Assembly: GCF_040954645.1 (NCBI RefSeq)
Contig: NC_092813.1
Span: 22,017,235-22,081,234 of the forward strand
DNA: 64,000 bases
Direction: 5' to 3'
DNA from: Diabrotica undecimpunctata
Lineage: Eukaryota; Arthropoda; Insecta; Coleoptera; Chrysomelidae
Below, one piece after another: positions 1 through 10,940 of the stretch. The notes beneath the pieces are model-generated. The model was not told the origin of the DNA. It saw only the letters and a list, made by a program, of their open reading frames with translations, and did not search any database. The position numbers and the translations under genes are program-made. Within the stretch, counting starts at the first letter, position 1. Each line of letters opens with the position of its first letter.

Positions 1-459
1 ATATGGGCTTCTTGCTTTTTGAAAAAAAAAATAACTAAATACAATATTAAGAAGAACTAATTACACTTTAATCACATTGTTTTTTCTTTCTGTTCTCTAT
101 GCAATAAAGTTAAAACATAACATCAAAATACGTCATGAAATAAACTATGTTTTACTATCCTTTACCATAATTTTACCAAAATTTTTAGAATGTATTTTCC
201 AATATTATATTTTAAATTTGTTTTTTTAATGTTGAATGTCAAAGTTTATTTTAAATAATCTCAACGACTAGTAAGTTGCACTGACAAATTGTGATATTTT
301 GTAAATATTTCCACATTTTTTTATATACATTACAGTGTCTTGAAAAAGAAATAAAACCATTCCGACAAAAAAAAGGTAGACAAAAAGTCAAAAGAGTGTT
401 TCGCTAACATCTCAGCCAACCTTCTGACTGCAGCCCTAATAAACTTGTGTTTTTGTTTA
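1..459. repeat. Right arm of a foldback element, cut by the window start
   Basis: This stretch is nearly identical to 12379-12835, the right arm of the foldback element at 11566-12835, and it is the approximate reverse complement of 11566-11996. The left arm of this copy would lie outside the window. No coding potential is seen. It is followed by an (AT)n run, as in the second copy. Confidence 0.75.
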
Positions 460-487
460 TATCGACAGTCACTAATATCCTGTATTT

Positions 488-489
<2 letters not shown>

Positions 490-580
<91 letters not shown>
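490..580. repeat. (AT)n microsatellite, integration site of gypsy family A
   Basis: A pure AT dinucleotide run of about 90 bp directly abuts the first base (TG) of the family A 5' LTR. The equivalent run before the second LTR is at 12869-12978. Confidence 0.95.
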
Positions 581-582
<2 letters not shown>

Positions 583-2063
583 ATATGATATAGGAGAAAG
601 AAAAATAGTGATTAGAAATTAATTTATAAATTATATACTAGAGAATATTAGATGTAAAAAAGTATTTGGTTATTTTAAGAAGTTATATACTAGAGAATTT
701 AATAAAAATTATTTATGTGAGGGCATTTTTAAGAAATTAGCATATAATAATTGTAAAAAGTTGTAGTTTAATATTGTAAATATATTTAAGTGAGCTATGT
801 GCATAGGCAACCAACTATACATGTGAATGATAGACAGATATACTTACTCTTCAAGTGACATTTTAGGAAATAATTGGGAATATAAAGTGGGGTTATAATA
901 ATATATTGTTTGAAATGTGTATTTTATTAAATTAGAGTGTTAGTTACTAATTTAAATATTTATTCTGATCTGAAAAGCCTAAATGTAAACAAAATTATCA
1001 ATAAAAAATGAACGAATTCTCCAGAATGCAGAATTTGACCATTGTTTACGGTCGAACATTCTCGAAATAATGGTTATGTCTGTAGAACGAACATATATTT
1101 TTTTCGAGAACATCCATATAGAAGTAATAGAACAAATGGAACATGACCTCTTACCAGATGATTCTAGAGCATCCAAAAAGATATAAATACCCGTGATTTG
1201 GATTCAAGATGGCCAGTTTATTATGAAAGTTAGTAGACACATTTAGTTAGTGAAGTAAATTGTTCAGAATTTTCAAGAAGTCAGTCAGAAAAGTTTAGTA
1301 AGAAATATGAAAGTTAGTTGGAGTCAGTGAATCAGTTACAAATAGTCCAATTGTTTAATATAGTGAGTTAAATGAAGATTAAAAATTATGCATATATTTT
1401 AATGCACATTTATAATTATACACAAATAATTATTGAAGATTATAAAAGTATATTAGAAGAATATTAGATGGATATTGGAAGGAATTAAAATTATATTATG
1501 ATTGGAGATTAGTATAAATCAACTTATAATAATTGGATATTGGTATAATGAAAAGAAGAATAAATATAAATGCTGTTTGCTGGTTTGCTTGGTGGTTTAT
1601 AAATGCTGGTGAAGAAAAAAAATATCTTAAATTGGTAGAAGCTGATAATTGGAAAAAGTAATTTCACAAAAACAAGGATAATCGAAGTACGAAGAAATTC
1701 AGTGGTGATTAGAATCTATATAGTGGAAAACAGTTCATTTAGGCATTCAGTGAAAGAAAGGTACAAAATTTTGTTAATATAATTTAGTTAATGTCATAAC
1801 AATTTCAATTTTGAAGATAGTTTGTTTAAATTTTACATTGTCTATAGAATTTAATTAGTTTTATAGGAGTATCAATTTAAAGATAGTTTATTTTAAATTT
1901 ACATTGGCTAGGTTAGATATACATGTGTGTTTCATAATAGTTATAATAAAGATAATTTAAAAAAGTACTTACAAACTAATTCTTTGAGAACCGCGATAAA
2001 AACCCTATATTATTAAAAATACTCATTGCTCATCATTCAAACAAACAAATACATCATAACAAT
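581..2063 (+). mobile_element. 5' LTR of Ty3/gypsy element, family A
   Basis: The repeat begins TGATATGATATAGG and ends ACATCATAACAAT one base before a tRNA primer-binding site. It is 1483 bp long. A near-identical full copy lies at 12979-14463, and the first 59 bp recur at 10941-10999 after the internal region, which fixes the left boundary. It contains heat-shock-element-like sites and a TATA box (1054-1189) and several AATAAA signals in its 3' part (for example about 1945). Differences from the second copy are few, which suggests a recent element. The short open frame 1176-979 on the minus strand overlaps the promoter and is probably not a gene. Confidence 0.9.
1054..1189 (+). promoter_or_regulatory. 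LTR promoter: heat-shock-element-like sites plus TATA box
   Basis: GAACATTCTCGAA at 1054-1066 is a perfect three-unit heat shock element (GAAnnTTCnnGAA). TTCGAGAA at 1103-1110 is a two-unit site, and TTCTAGAG at 1162-1169 is a near match just upstream of TATAAATA at 1182-1189. The same sites are kept in the second LTR (13452-13464, 13501-13508, TATA at 13580-13587). Site spacing resembles insect hsp promoters. Heat inducibility is an inference. Confidence 0.6.
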
Positions 2064-2064
2064 T

Positions 2065-2084
2065 TGGCGCCCAACGTGGGGCTC
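2065..2084 (+). other. Primer-binding site, tRNA-Lys type
   Basis: TGGCGCCCAACGTGGGG starts two bases after the LTR end and is complementary to the 3' end of insect tRNA-Lys(CTT) as I know it. It primes minus-strand DNA synthesis in this class of retroelement. Confidence 0.8.
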
Positions 2085-2204
2085 TCTATTTAAAAGAATT
2101 AGTTTGGGAAGATAAGTGCTCTCATATAATTAAATTAATTTTCATTAGAAAGCAAAAATTATAGATTTTATTTTTAATTATATTTGAACAAGTAAAGTCT
2201 CAAA

Positions 2205-3871
2205 ATGTCTCAAGGAAAGAAAGGTACAAGAAGCAAAAAGAATGAAGAAGATGTGGAAGTAGAAACACAACCTATACAAGAGGAGAGTTTAGTTCAAGTT
2301 CCACAAGATACTGCAGAAATGAATCCAGAAAGAGAGGAAAATGTCAATATGGCAGCTTTGATGTCATTAATGATGCAGATGAACAAGACAATGGAAGAGA
2401 ATTCAAAAGAAATCAAAGAAGACATGAAAAAAATGGAACAGAAAATGGAAGAGAATACGAAAAAAATGGAAGAGAATTCAAAAGAAATCAAAAAAGACAT
2501 GAAAAAAATGGAACAGAAAATGGAAGAGAATACGAAAAAAATGGAAGAGAATTCAAAAGAAGTCAAAGAAGACATAAAAAAATGGAACAAAAATTGGAAG
2601 AGAATTATAGAAAATTAGAAAAGAAAATAGAAGATAATAATAATAAAATTGTAAAACAAATGGAAAAACAAATGGATAAAAAACTTGAAGCTGCAGAGAA
2701 GAAAGTAGCAAATGAAATAAAAAATATAGAGCATGACTACAAGAAAAGGATAAAAAATGAGAGGACAGAAGTAAAGAGGATTATTCAAGATAATAAGATA
2801 GATATAGAACAGAAAATAGAGTTGCAGAAATGTAACTTAGAAGTAAAAATTAACGAAGACAGGAGAAACACAGAAAAAAAATTAGACGATATACAACAAA
2901 ATATCCAAATAAATAGTAATCAAATAAGAAATGTGGAACAGAGAATAGATGATATTTCACAAATGAGAGACATAGGGAGACCCTACTTAAATTTAACAAA
3001 TGAGACTGGGATTAAATTCTCTGGTAATATAAAAAATTTGCATCCTAGAGTATACATAAATAGTTTAAAACATAAATTAAGATTTGTGAATAATATTAAT
3101 GATATTAAAGATTATATTAGAATGACATTAAATGACAATGCAGCAACTTGGTTTGCTAGTATTTAGAATGATTTAGATAATTTTCAAACATTTGAAAATA
3201 AATTTTTAAATTATTATTGGGGTGAACTAGAGCAAGCCAAGTTTAGAGAAATTCTATATTTTGGAAAGTATAATCAAAATTTAAAATCAAATATGGTAGA
3301 TTATGCATTGAAACTGATAACAGTTGCAAAATATTTAGAACCACCACTTAGAGAGGATGAAACAGTCTTAAATGTATCTAGACATTTTGATGCTGATGTT
3401 GTGCAAACCGTAACTGTACAAAATATTCAAACAATAGATAGTTTTATTAATTTTATTCAAAGAATACAAAGAGGCAATATGACAAGTAATAATAACAACA
3501 GAAAAAACAATAATAACTTTCAATATAATAAAAATGATAATCAACAATATAGACAATCATATAATAATTATAGATATGGTAATAATTTACAAAATTTTAA
3601 TAATAATAACAGTAATTATAATAGACAACATTTTAATAACAGTACTAATAATAATAGACAAGATTTTAATAATCGAAGAAATACAGAGCAACCTAACTAT
3701 AACAGACAGGTAAATTGTGTACAAAGGAATAGGAGCTGCGAAGACAGGGAACGAAATAGTACAAGGCAAGAAAATGTGAGTAGAAGTCATAGTAGGGAAA
3801 GACATAGGAGATCAGATCCAAGTGGTCAGATACAATCTGACAATTCTAATAATCAAAATTTTGTGCAGTAA
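2205..3871 (+). pseudogene. gag: gag of gypsy family A, frameshifted and interrupted
   Basis: This encodes the structural Gag polyprotein. The start is the ATG at 2205, 121 bp after the primer site. The first reading frame (2205-2618) is Lys/Glu-rich and contains a 75 bp tandem repeat (starts near 2393, 2468 and 2543), that is a 25-residue coiled-coil repeat. One base appears lost in an A run near 2580, moving the reading into the frame used from 2582 on. A TAG at 3164-3166 then interrupts that frame, where family B Gag has an uninterrupted capsid-like segment (ILYFGKYNQN here, RLYFGKFNYE there). The C-terminal part (3480-3871) is rich in Asn, Arg and Gln. No CCHC zinc knuckle is present, as in the errantivirus-like branch of gypsy elements. 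The frame ends NFVQ at a TAA that overlaps the start of pol. Confidence 0.85.
3856..3862 (+). promoter_or_regulatory. -1 ribosomal frameshift site A AAT TTT
   Basis: The heptamer fits X XXY YYZ in the gag frame, seven bases before the gag stop. Slipping back one base places the ribosome in the pol frame, which is open from here into the protease. The same heptamer stands at the same place in family B (63487-63493 and 56182-56176). Confidence 0.7.
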
Positions 3872-6800
3872 ACTTTCTGAATTACAAGTTAGGCCATTGC
3901 TATTATGAAAAACCTTCAGAATTTATTTCTTTAGATGAAGAAAAAATTATTGAATCTATTAATTTAATTTATATAAATGCTTTGGCCAAAAATAAAATGA
4001 TTAAAATTATGATAGATACTGGTTCAGAAAGTACTTTAGTCTCGGAGAATTTTATTTTTAATACATTAAAACTATCAGATATAATAAAGATTCCAAAAAT
4101 TAAAATTGTTGGTGCAAATAATAAGAAGTTGGGTGAAATTGATAAACTAGCCAATTTTAAAATTAATATTCTTAATAAAGAAATTAATATGCAAGGATTT
4201 ATTGTCAAGGATTTATGTGTTGATATATTAATGGGAAATGATGAATTGGAAAAGAAGAAAGTAAAGATAGATTTAAAAAAAAAAATGGTAACTTTGGAAG
4301 GGCAAATAATTAAATTTATGCAGAAAGATGAGGTGGAAGAAGGAATAAGAGTTGATAGGATATTATTAAAAGAAAATAATGATGTTTATGAAGAAAAAAT
4401 ATATTTTGATGATAGGGAAATGTCCCAAAAGAATGTAAAGAATAATTATTGTAGTGAATATTTAAGGAATGGAAATTTTAAGCAGATGGATGCCTACGAG
4501 GTGGAGTGCGTAAAATTGGAAGCAAGGAATAATGAGTACATAATGAAGAATAATGTTATTTGTAAAGAAGAAGATATGATGAAAGTTTTAAATTGCCCTG
4601 AAGAATATAAATCAATAGTCATTTCCATATTGCAGCAACACAAGGGACTTGTCAATAAAGAAAATAGAATTGCACAAAATTATATCCATAGTATAAAAGT
4701 TAAAGAAGAAAAAGATTTTAAAACAAAATCATACCCAATACCATATAAATACAGAGAAGAAGTAAACAAAACAATTAATAATATGTTAGAAGATGGAATC
4801 ATTGAGAAGGCAGACACACGTTTTATAAATCCTATAGTAGTAGTACCTAAAAGATCAGGTGAAATCAGGTTATGTTTGGATGCAAGGAATATTAACAAGA
4901 TTACTGAAAAGCAATTTGAAGCACCAATGAGTATAGATGGAATACTAGGAAGAATTACAGGAATGTCATTTTTCACTAAAATCGATTTACAGCATAGTTT
5001 TTGGTTAATACCTCTAGAAAGAAAAAGTAGACAGTATACAGGATTTCAGATAGATGGAGTAGTATATCAATTCAAAGTAGTACCATTTGGACTTCAATCA
5101 TCTTGCAGTGCTCTATGTAGATGTCTTCATGATATTTTGGATCAATATGAACATTTTGTAATTCACTACATTGATGATATATTAATTTTTTCTAAAACGG
5201 CTGAAGATCATGAGAAACACCTAAAAATTATAATAAACAAATTAGACAAAGTTGGACTAAAAATAAATCAAGAAAAATGTACATTTTTAAATTAAAATTT
5301 TAAATTAAAAAAATGGTAACTTTGGAAGGGCAAATAATTAAATTTATGCAGAAAGATGAGGTGGAAGAAGGAATAAGAGTTGATAGGATATTATTAAAAG
5401 AAAATAATGATGTTTATGAAGAAAAAATATATTTTGATGATAGGGAAATGTCCCAAAAGAATGTAAAGAATAATTATTGTAGTGAATATTTAAGGAATGG
5501 AAATTTTAAGCAGATGGATGCCTACGAGGTGGAGTGCGTAAAATTGGAAGCAAGGAATAATGAGTACATAATGAAGAATAATGTTATTTGTAAAGAAGAA
5601 GATATGATGAAAGTTTTAAATTGCCCTGAAGAATATAAATCAATAGTCATTTCCATATTGCAGCAACACAAGGGACTTGTCAATAAAGAAAATAGAATTG
5701 CACAAAATTATATCCATAGTATAAAAGTTAAAGAAGAAAAAGATTTTAAAACAAAATCATACCCAATACCATATAAATACAGAGAAGAAGTAAACAAAAC
5801 AATTAATAATATGTTAGAAGATGGAATCATTGAGAAGGCAGACACACGTTTTATAAATCCTATAGTAGTAGTACCTAAAAGATCAGGTGAAATCAGGTTA
5901 TGTTTGGATGCAAGGAATATTAACAAGATTACTGAAAAGCAATTTGAAGCACCAATGAGTATAGATGGAATACTAGGAAGAATTACAGGAATGTCATTTT
6001 TCACTAAAATCGATTTACAGCATAGTTTTTGGTTAATACCTCTAGAAAGAAAAAGTAGACAGTATACAGGATTTCAGATAGATGGAGTAGTATATCAATT
6101 CAAAGTAGTACCATTTGGACTTCAATCATCTTGCAGTGCTCTATGTAGATGTCTTCATGATATTTTGGATCAATATGAACATTTTGTAATTCACTACATT
6201 GATGATATATTAATTTTTTCTAAAACGGCTGAAGATCATGAGAAACACCTAAAAATTATAATAAACAAATTAGACAAAGTTGGACTAAAAATAAATCAAG
6301 AAAAATGTACATTTTTTCAAAAAGAAGTAATATATCTAGGTTATAAACTTAACACTAAGGGAATCGAAATGGATCCAGAACGGACACAAGTCATTCAGGA
6401 ATATAAAACACCACACAATTTAAGAACTTTAAGAGGATTCATTGGAATGATTAATTATTATAAAAGGATGATACCAGATCTAAGTATAAAAGAAATTCCA
6501 TTACTTGAACTACTGAGAAAAGGTGTAAAATGGAGATGGGATCAGAGAAGAGAACTAGCATTCCAAGAGATTAAAAACATTTTTCTGTCAAATTTGAAAA
6601 TATACTATCCTGACTACACACAGCCATTCATATTAAGAACAGATGCATCAATAGAGAGATTATCAGGGGTATTATTACAAATACATGATGGGGTCGAATA
6701 CCCAATACAATTCATTTCAAGAATTACAAAGCCACATGAAAAGGGTTACTCAGTTTCAGAATTAGAACTAGCAAGTATAATACACTGTGTCACAAAATTA

Positions 6801-7394
6801 AGATTTTATTTGTTGGGTAATGAATTTACAATAGAAACAGATCACCAAGCTTTAACATCTATATTAAATAACAAATATGGAAACAGTAGAATACATCGGT
6901 GGAGTCTAATATTGAGTGAATACTCCTTTGAAATCAAATACATTTCTGGAAAATCCAATATAGTGGCAGATGCTTTATCAAGGTTAGAAAATACATCACA
7001 AAAAGGGCAGCGAACAATAAAAATTGGATTAAATCAATTAGTAGAAAGTACAGGATTATATTCTAAAGAAGAAATTATAAGAAATCAGATCAATTTGAGT
7101 GAAAAACAAAAAGTCCTTAGGAAAGATGGGGTATATTATAAAATAATAAATGGCATAGAAGTATATGTAATAACTAGAACTTTAGCAAAGAAAATATTGA
7201 AAAATTTACATAACAATTATATGCATATTGGTTCAAGAAAGCTATGGATGCTATTTAGGGACAATTATTTTGCAAAGAATGACATAAGTATAGCAAAAGA
7301 AATTACTACTCAATGCCCAATATGTCAACTAAACAAAGAAAAGAATTTCAAAAACCAGAACACATATAAATCTAATGTTGTATATGAAAAACTG
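3859..7394 (+). pseudogene. pol: pol of gypsy family A, 5' part (protease, RT, RNase H, integrase zinc domain)
   Basis: The frame is open from the frameshift site. The aspartic protease shows IMIDTGSEST near 4012 and GANNKKLGEI near 4113. The reverse transcriptase shows LCLDARNIN, FGLQSS and HYIDDIL (5164-5184 and again 6192-6212). RNase H shows LRTDAS near 6635 and ETDHQAL near 6836. The HHCC integrase zinc domain follows (HNNYMH, then CPICQL near 7315). An internal duplication makes the first pass stop at 5295, and the second copy, from 5313, is open up to the nested element. The reading frame is therefore broken twice: once by the 1028 bp duplication and once by the insertion after 7392. 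Both breaks are structural, and I see no other stop in this part. Confidence 0.88.
4285..6316 (+). repeat. 1.0 kb tandem duplication inside pol
   Basis: Positions 4285-5288 and 5313-6316 look identical by eye at a spacing of 1028 bp, with a 24 bp A/T-rich junction between them (5289-5312). Both ends lie at A or T runs. The duplicated part covers the end of protease and the whole RT palm. Because 1028 is not a multiple of three, the first copy cannot read through into the second. Confidence 0.92.
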
Positions 7395-8003
7395 TAACGA
7401 TGAGTCCAAGCCATCACCGTTAAACCAGCGTGCGCGCGAACCAACCCATGAAGTAGGAGTGTATCGACAGTAGAAAGGGCAAAGCTCCGCTATATAAACG
7501 GCAACATTTCCTCACAGAGACAGAATCGACAGGTGTTGACTGAAGGTTCTCTCTTCCCTACCCCGGCTTGCGGACGTGTTGAGTTCACAAGTTGTTTCCT
7601 TTTCTTTTACCGTCTTTACCCGAAAAGCGTGTTGAGCTTTTCACTACCCGTACTCTGAAACAGTCGTGTTGAGACTGTCGAGGAGTGTCCTATTAACCCG
7701 AATCACTTAAGGGACGTGATGAGTTCCTTTCCTTCCTTTATACCTATCGTCCGCTGTTATTAAAACCGTAAAATTTCAAATACACATTCGCTTGTTGATA
7801 AGACTGGTTCCATATGACAAGGTCAAACTTAATTTGAATAAATAGGCCAGGTACTGAGAAGACTAAACTAAATTGTAAATATGTACATAAGATTTTTGTC
7901 AATTTAATTTAAGGAAGACAATAAAGTTTTATTTTTATTTTGAACTCTGTCTCTGACTGTCTAAAAGCTACCCGGATAGTGACTCCCACGAGAGGACGTC
8001 ACA
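7393..8003 (+). repeat. Left LTR (direct) of the nested element
   Basis: This LTR is 611 bp long, starts TGTAAC and ends GACGTCACA. It has a TATATAAA box at 7491-7498 and AATAAA at 7920-7925. A primer-site candidate, TGGCGCCCGAGCAG, begins at 8006. I cannot assign its tRNA with confidence. Confidence 0.9.
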
Positions 8004-8109
8004 AATGGCGCCCGAGCAGAAAAATACGTTTTAAACAATAATACCGACCGGATTCCGAATTTTATTTTCATGAGACAGTACTACATTTCAAATTTTAATC
8101 AAAGACAGG

Positions 8110-9078
8110 GTGATTCACAGTTCAAAAATAACAGACGCTCCGGAAAAGTCGAAGATTAGTTGGGTGTACCTATTAAAGAAAGACGAACTTATAGCCGAAT
8201 TAACAAACAGAGAACAGCCGACGGAAGGGAATTTCAGCGAGCTAAGAGCGAGATTAGTTGCGATCATCAAGGCAGAGGAAATAGAAGAAAACCAGATGGA
8301 AGACAGACAAAGAAAGATGGAAATAGTACGCAAATGGGGGTTACACTTTGACGGTTCAAGAGACCCGATAGAATTCATAGAACGGTTGAAAGAACTCCAG
8401 ACAGCTTACGGCCTACAAGACACCCACGTTTTACAAGCTCTACCAGGAACATTAAACGGGAAAGCATTACTATGGTACAGAAACAATAATAAATATTGGA
8501 ACGAATTAAAAGACTTCGAACAAGATTTCCGCAATTTCTTCGTTTCCTCCGTTCTCACACAATCTCTGGAAGCTCAAATCCGGAACCGACTCCAACGAAA
8601 CAACGAAGGTGTAAAAGACTACATCATTGATATTCAAACAATGATCAGAAGACATGGTGAATTCAATCACCAAGAAGAACTAAACAGGATATACACCAAT
8701 ATGAACCCGAAATACAAGTTGTATATAAAGAGGCAAGACGTATCGTCAACACAGGACATCATCAGACTAGCGGAAGAATATGATATGGTCCAAAAAGAAA
8801 TATACAACAGAAACAATACACGGTGTGACTGGACACAGGCAAATAGTCATAATAACAAAATACAGAATTTCGACAGACAGACTTGTTGTTGGAGATGCGG
8901 CCGCAGAGGCCACAACAGAAGAAACTGCAGAGCTATCGCTGTACTCTTCTGCAGCCATTGCGGAACCCGAGGAACAACTTCCAATAACTGCCAATGTAGA
9001 AGCCGACCGGAAAACTCCAACAGGACTGGACAAGAAGTCATTTGTGACGTCCTCTCGTGGGAGTCACTATCCGGGTAG
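8110..9078 (+). CDS. gag: Gag of the nested element, one intact zinc knuckle
   Basis: This frame of about 322 codons encodes a retrotransposon Gag. Residues about 20-60 form a SAP-like helical segment (KKDELIAEL). Residues about 85-230 form the capsid-like region, with the pattern FDGSRDPIEFIERL followed by LPGTLNGKALLWYR, typical of Ty3/gypsy Gag. A CCHC knuckle (CWRCGRRGHNRRNC) stands near residue 260. A second, CSHCGTRGTTSNNC, has Thr where the His should be. No ATG opens the frame: it starts at GTG 8110, and an in-frame stop lies shortly upstream, so either the start was lost or a non-ATG start is used. The last dozen codons read into the inverted right LTR, so the natural C-terminus is missing. 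Confidence 0.75.
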   Translation: MIHSSKITDAPEKSKISWVYLLKKDELIAELTNREQPTEGNFSELRARLVAIIKAEEIEENQMEDRQRKMEIVRKWGLHFDGSRDPIEFIERLKELQTAYGLQDTHVLQALPGTLNGKALLWYRNNNKYWNELKDFEQDFRNFFVSSVLTQSLEAQIRNRLQRNNEGVKDYIIDIQTMIRRHGEFNHQEELNRIYTNMNPKYKLYIKRQDVSSTQDIIRLAEEYDMVQKEIYNRNNTRCDWTQANSHNNKIQNFDRQTCCWRCGRRGHNRRNCRAIAVLFCSHCGTRGTTSNNCQCRSRPENSNRTGQEVICDVLSWESLSG

Positions 9079-9653
9079 CTTTTAGACAGTCAGAGACAGA
9101 GTTCAAAATAAAAATAAAACTTTATTGTCTTCCTTAAATTAAATTGACAAAAATCTTATGTACATATTTACAATTTAGTTTAGTCTTCTCAGTACCTGGC
9201 CTATTTATTCAAATTAAGTTTGACCTTGTCATATGGAACCAGTCTTATCGGCAAGCGAATGTGTATTTGAAATTTTACGGTTTTAATAACAGCGGACGAT
9301 AGGTATAAAAGAAGGAAAGGAACTCATCACGTCCCTTAAGTGATTCGGGTTAATAGGACACTCCTCGACAGTCTCAACACGACTGTTTCAGAGTACGGGT
9401 AGTGAAAAGCTCAACACGCTTTTCCGGTAAAGACGGTAAAAGAAAAGGAAACAACTTGTGAACTCAACACGTCCGCAAGCCGGGGTAGGGAAGAGAGAAC
9501 CTTCAGTCAACACCTGTCGATTCTGTCTCTGTGAGGAAATGTTGCCGTTTATATAGCGGAGCTTTGCCCTTTCTACTGTCGATACACTCCTACTTCATGG
9601 GTTGGTTCGCGCGCACGCTGGTTTAACGGTGATGGCTTGGACTCATCGTTACA
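9043..9653 (-). repeat. Right LTR (inverted) of the nested element
   Basis: This is the reverse complement of 7393-8003, the same length (611 bp), with at least four substitutions. Its TATA box on the minus strand is at 9555-9548, so its promoter points back toward gag and converges with the left one. Confidence 0.9.
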
Positions 9654-9657
9654 AAAC

Positions 9658-10463
9658 TAAATACAGTTTCCATGGATTTTATTTCAAATTTAGTTCTCAG
9701 TCCAACAGAAAAAAAGCATATACTAGTGATAGTTGATTTATATACAAAATTTATTAAACTATATCCCTGCTCCAGAACAAATGTTAAAACATTAAAATTA
9801 TATATTAATCAATTTTTCGAAGAAATAGGACCATTTAGAAATTGCATAATAGATAATGCTACATATTTTAACAACCAAAAATTTCGGACATTTTGTGAGA
9901 AAAAGGGAATCAACATTCATTTTACAAGTATCAGACATCCTCAGGCAAATCCTGCAGAAAGATATATTAAAGAAGTTATAAAATATTTAAGGATACTGTG
10001 CCAAAATCAACATGAAACTTGGCAGCAACATATACCACAAGTAGAATATTTTTTAAATAATACACATAATTTGAATACAGAGGAAGTACCAGAATATTTA
10101 ATGTTTGGCCATATAGGAAACAGAAAGTGGATTAGTGAATATAATCAGGATATGTTAGAACAAGTAATGCAGAAAGTGAATAACCGAATTAGGAGGAAAG
10201 CTGAAAAATATATCAGAAGACAAAATCGAAATATAAAAAAACCAATCACATTTCAAAAAGGAGACCAAGTGTTAATTCGTTCACTTAGAAAAAGTAATGT
10301 TAAAGAAAATCGTTGTAAGAAATTACAACCAATGTTTGAAGGTCCATATAGAATTGAAAATCAGAATGGACTAAATAGTTATGTGTTAATAGATGCAGAG
10401 AACAGACTAAGAGGCATGTTTCATATCAACGACATTTTTCAATATCATGAAGAGATTGAATAA
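9658..10463 (+). pseudogene. pol: pol of gypsy family A, 3' part (integrase core and C-terminus)
   Basis: The frame continues pol exactly after the nested insertion. The integrase DDE core is visible as VDLYTKF (first Asp, about 9735), IIDNATYF (second Asp, about 9850) and NPAERYIKE (Glu, about 9955). A basic C-terminal region follows (KGDQVLIRSLRKSN, then GPYRIENQNG). The frame is intact from 9658 to the TAA ending at 10463 but is cut off from the rest of pol. No env-like frame follows: 10464-10940 has only short, unrelated frames. Confidence 0.88.
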
Positions 10464-10940
10464 TGTTTTCTATACCTTTAACACAAATATAATAACACTA
10501 ATAACTTACTGATAGATCCATTTTATAGATAGATGGTAGATTTCTTTGTTGTGAATCAATTTGACATCATACTTGTTGAATTTTGTATATATGGAAATTA
10601 TTTTGTACCCTAAAAATCATAATTTGGGGTTAGATACAAAATTGATTTTATAAATGTCTTTCTAATATAATAAAGTATAAAACTTACCAATTTATATGGA
10701 TGAAAGCCTGTTGAATGGAAATAATTCCTAGATTTGTATCTTAACATCCATTGTAAAATGTAAACACAATAAAACAACACACAAACTTTATTTGACATGA
10801 CAGTTTGACATAGACAGCGAACAGGGATGTATTTAACACATAAAAAAAAATTAATTTATTAAATTTAATAAGGTATGAGAAAATTAATATTTAAAAAAAT
10901 AATAAGTAAATTATTTATTTTAAATATTATTTTGGGGTAT
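10464..10940 (+). other. 3' untranslated part of gypsy family A
   Basis: This A/T-rich stretch lies between the integrase stop and the start of the 3' LTR. There is no env gene and no clear polypurine tract beyond a short GGGG next to the LTR. Confidence 0.6.

Larger units (their letters stand above)
7393..9653. mobile_element. Nested Gag-only retroelement with inverted LTRs
   Basis: The element begins TGTAACGATGAG and ends CTCATCGTTACA, and is flanked by AAAC on both sides (7389-7392 and 9654-9657). Removing it with one AAAC joins the host pol frame exactly, so it is a clean integrase-type insertion. Its order is LTR, primer site, truncated gag, then the same LTR in reverse orientation. Both outer termini are therefore U3 ends. 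Its base composition is richer in G and C than the surrounding family A element. It lacks protease, RT and integrase and must be mobilised by another element. Confidence 0.9.

Noticed and set aside
979..1176. 65-codon minus-strand frame in the family A LTR, also at 13574-13377
   Set aside because: It lies over the heat-shock-like sites and TATA region. Its conservation between LTRs follows from recent common origin.
3368..3805. Minus-strand Ile-rich frames over gag of family A
   Set aside because: They are complements of the Asn/Arg-rich gag tail in A-rich DNA.
10464..10940. A possible env gene after integrase in gypsy family A (also 52466-53053 in family B)
   Set aside because: No long frame, signal peptide or transmembrane segment is seen in either place. 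The Ile/Phe-rich frame 52266-52847 runs antisense to the element across the LTR edge.
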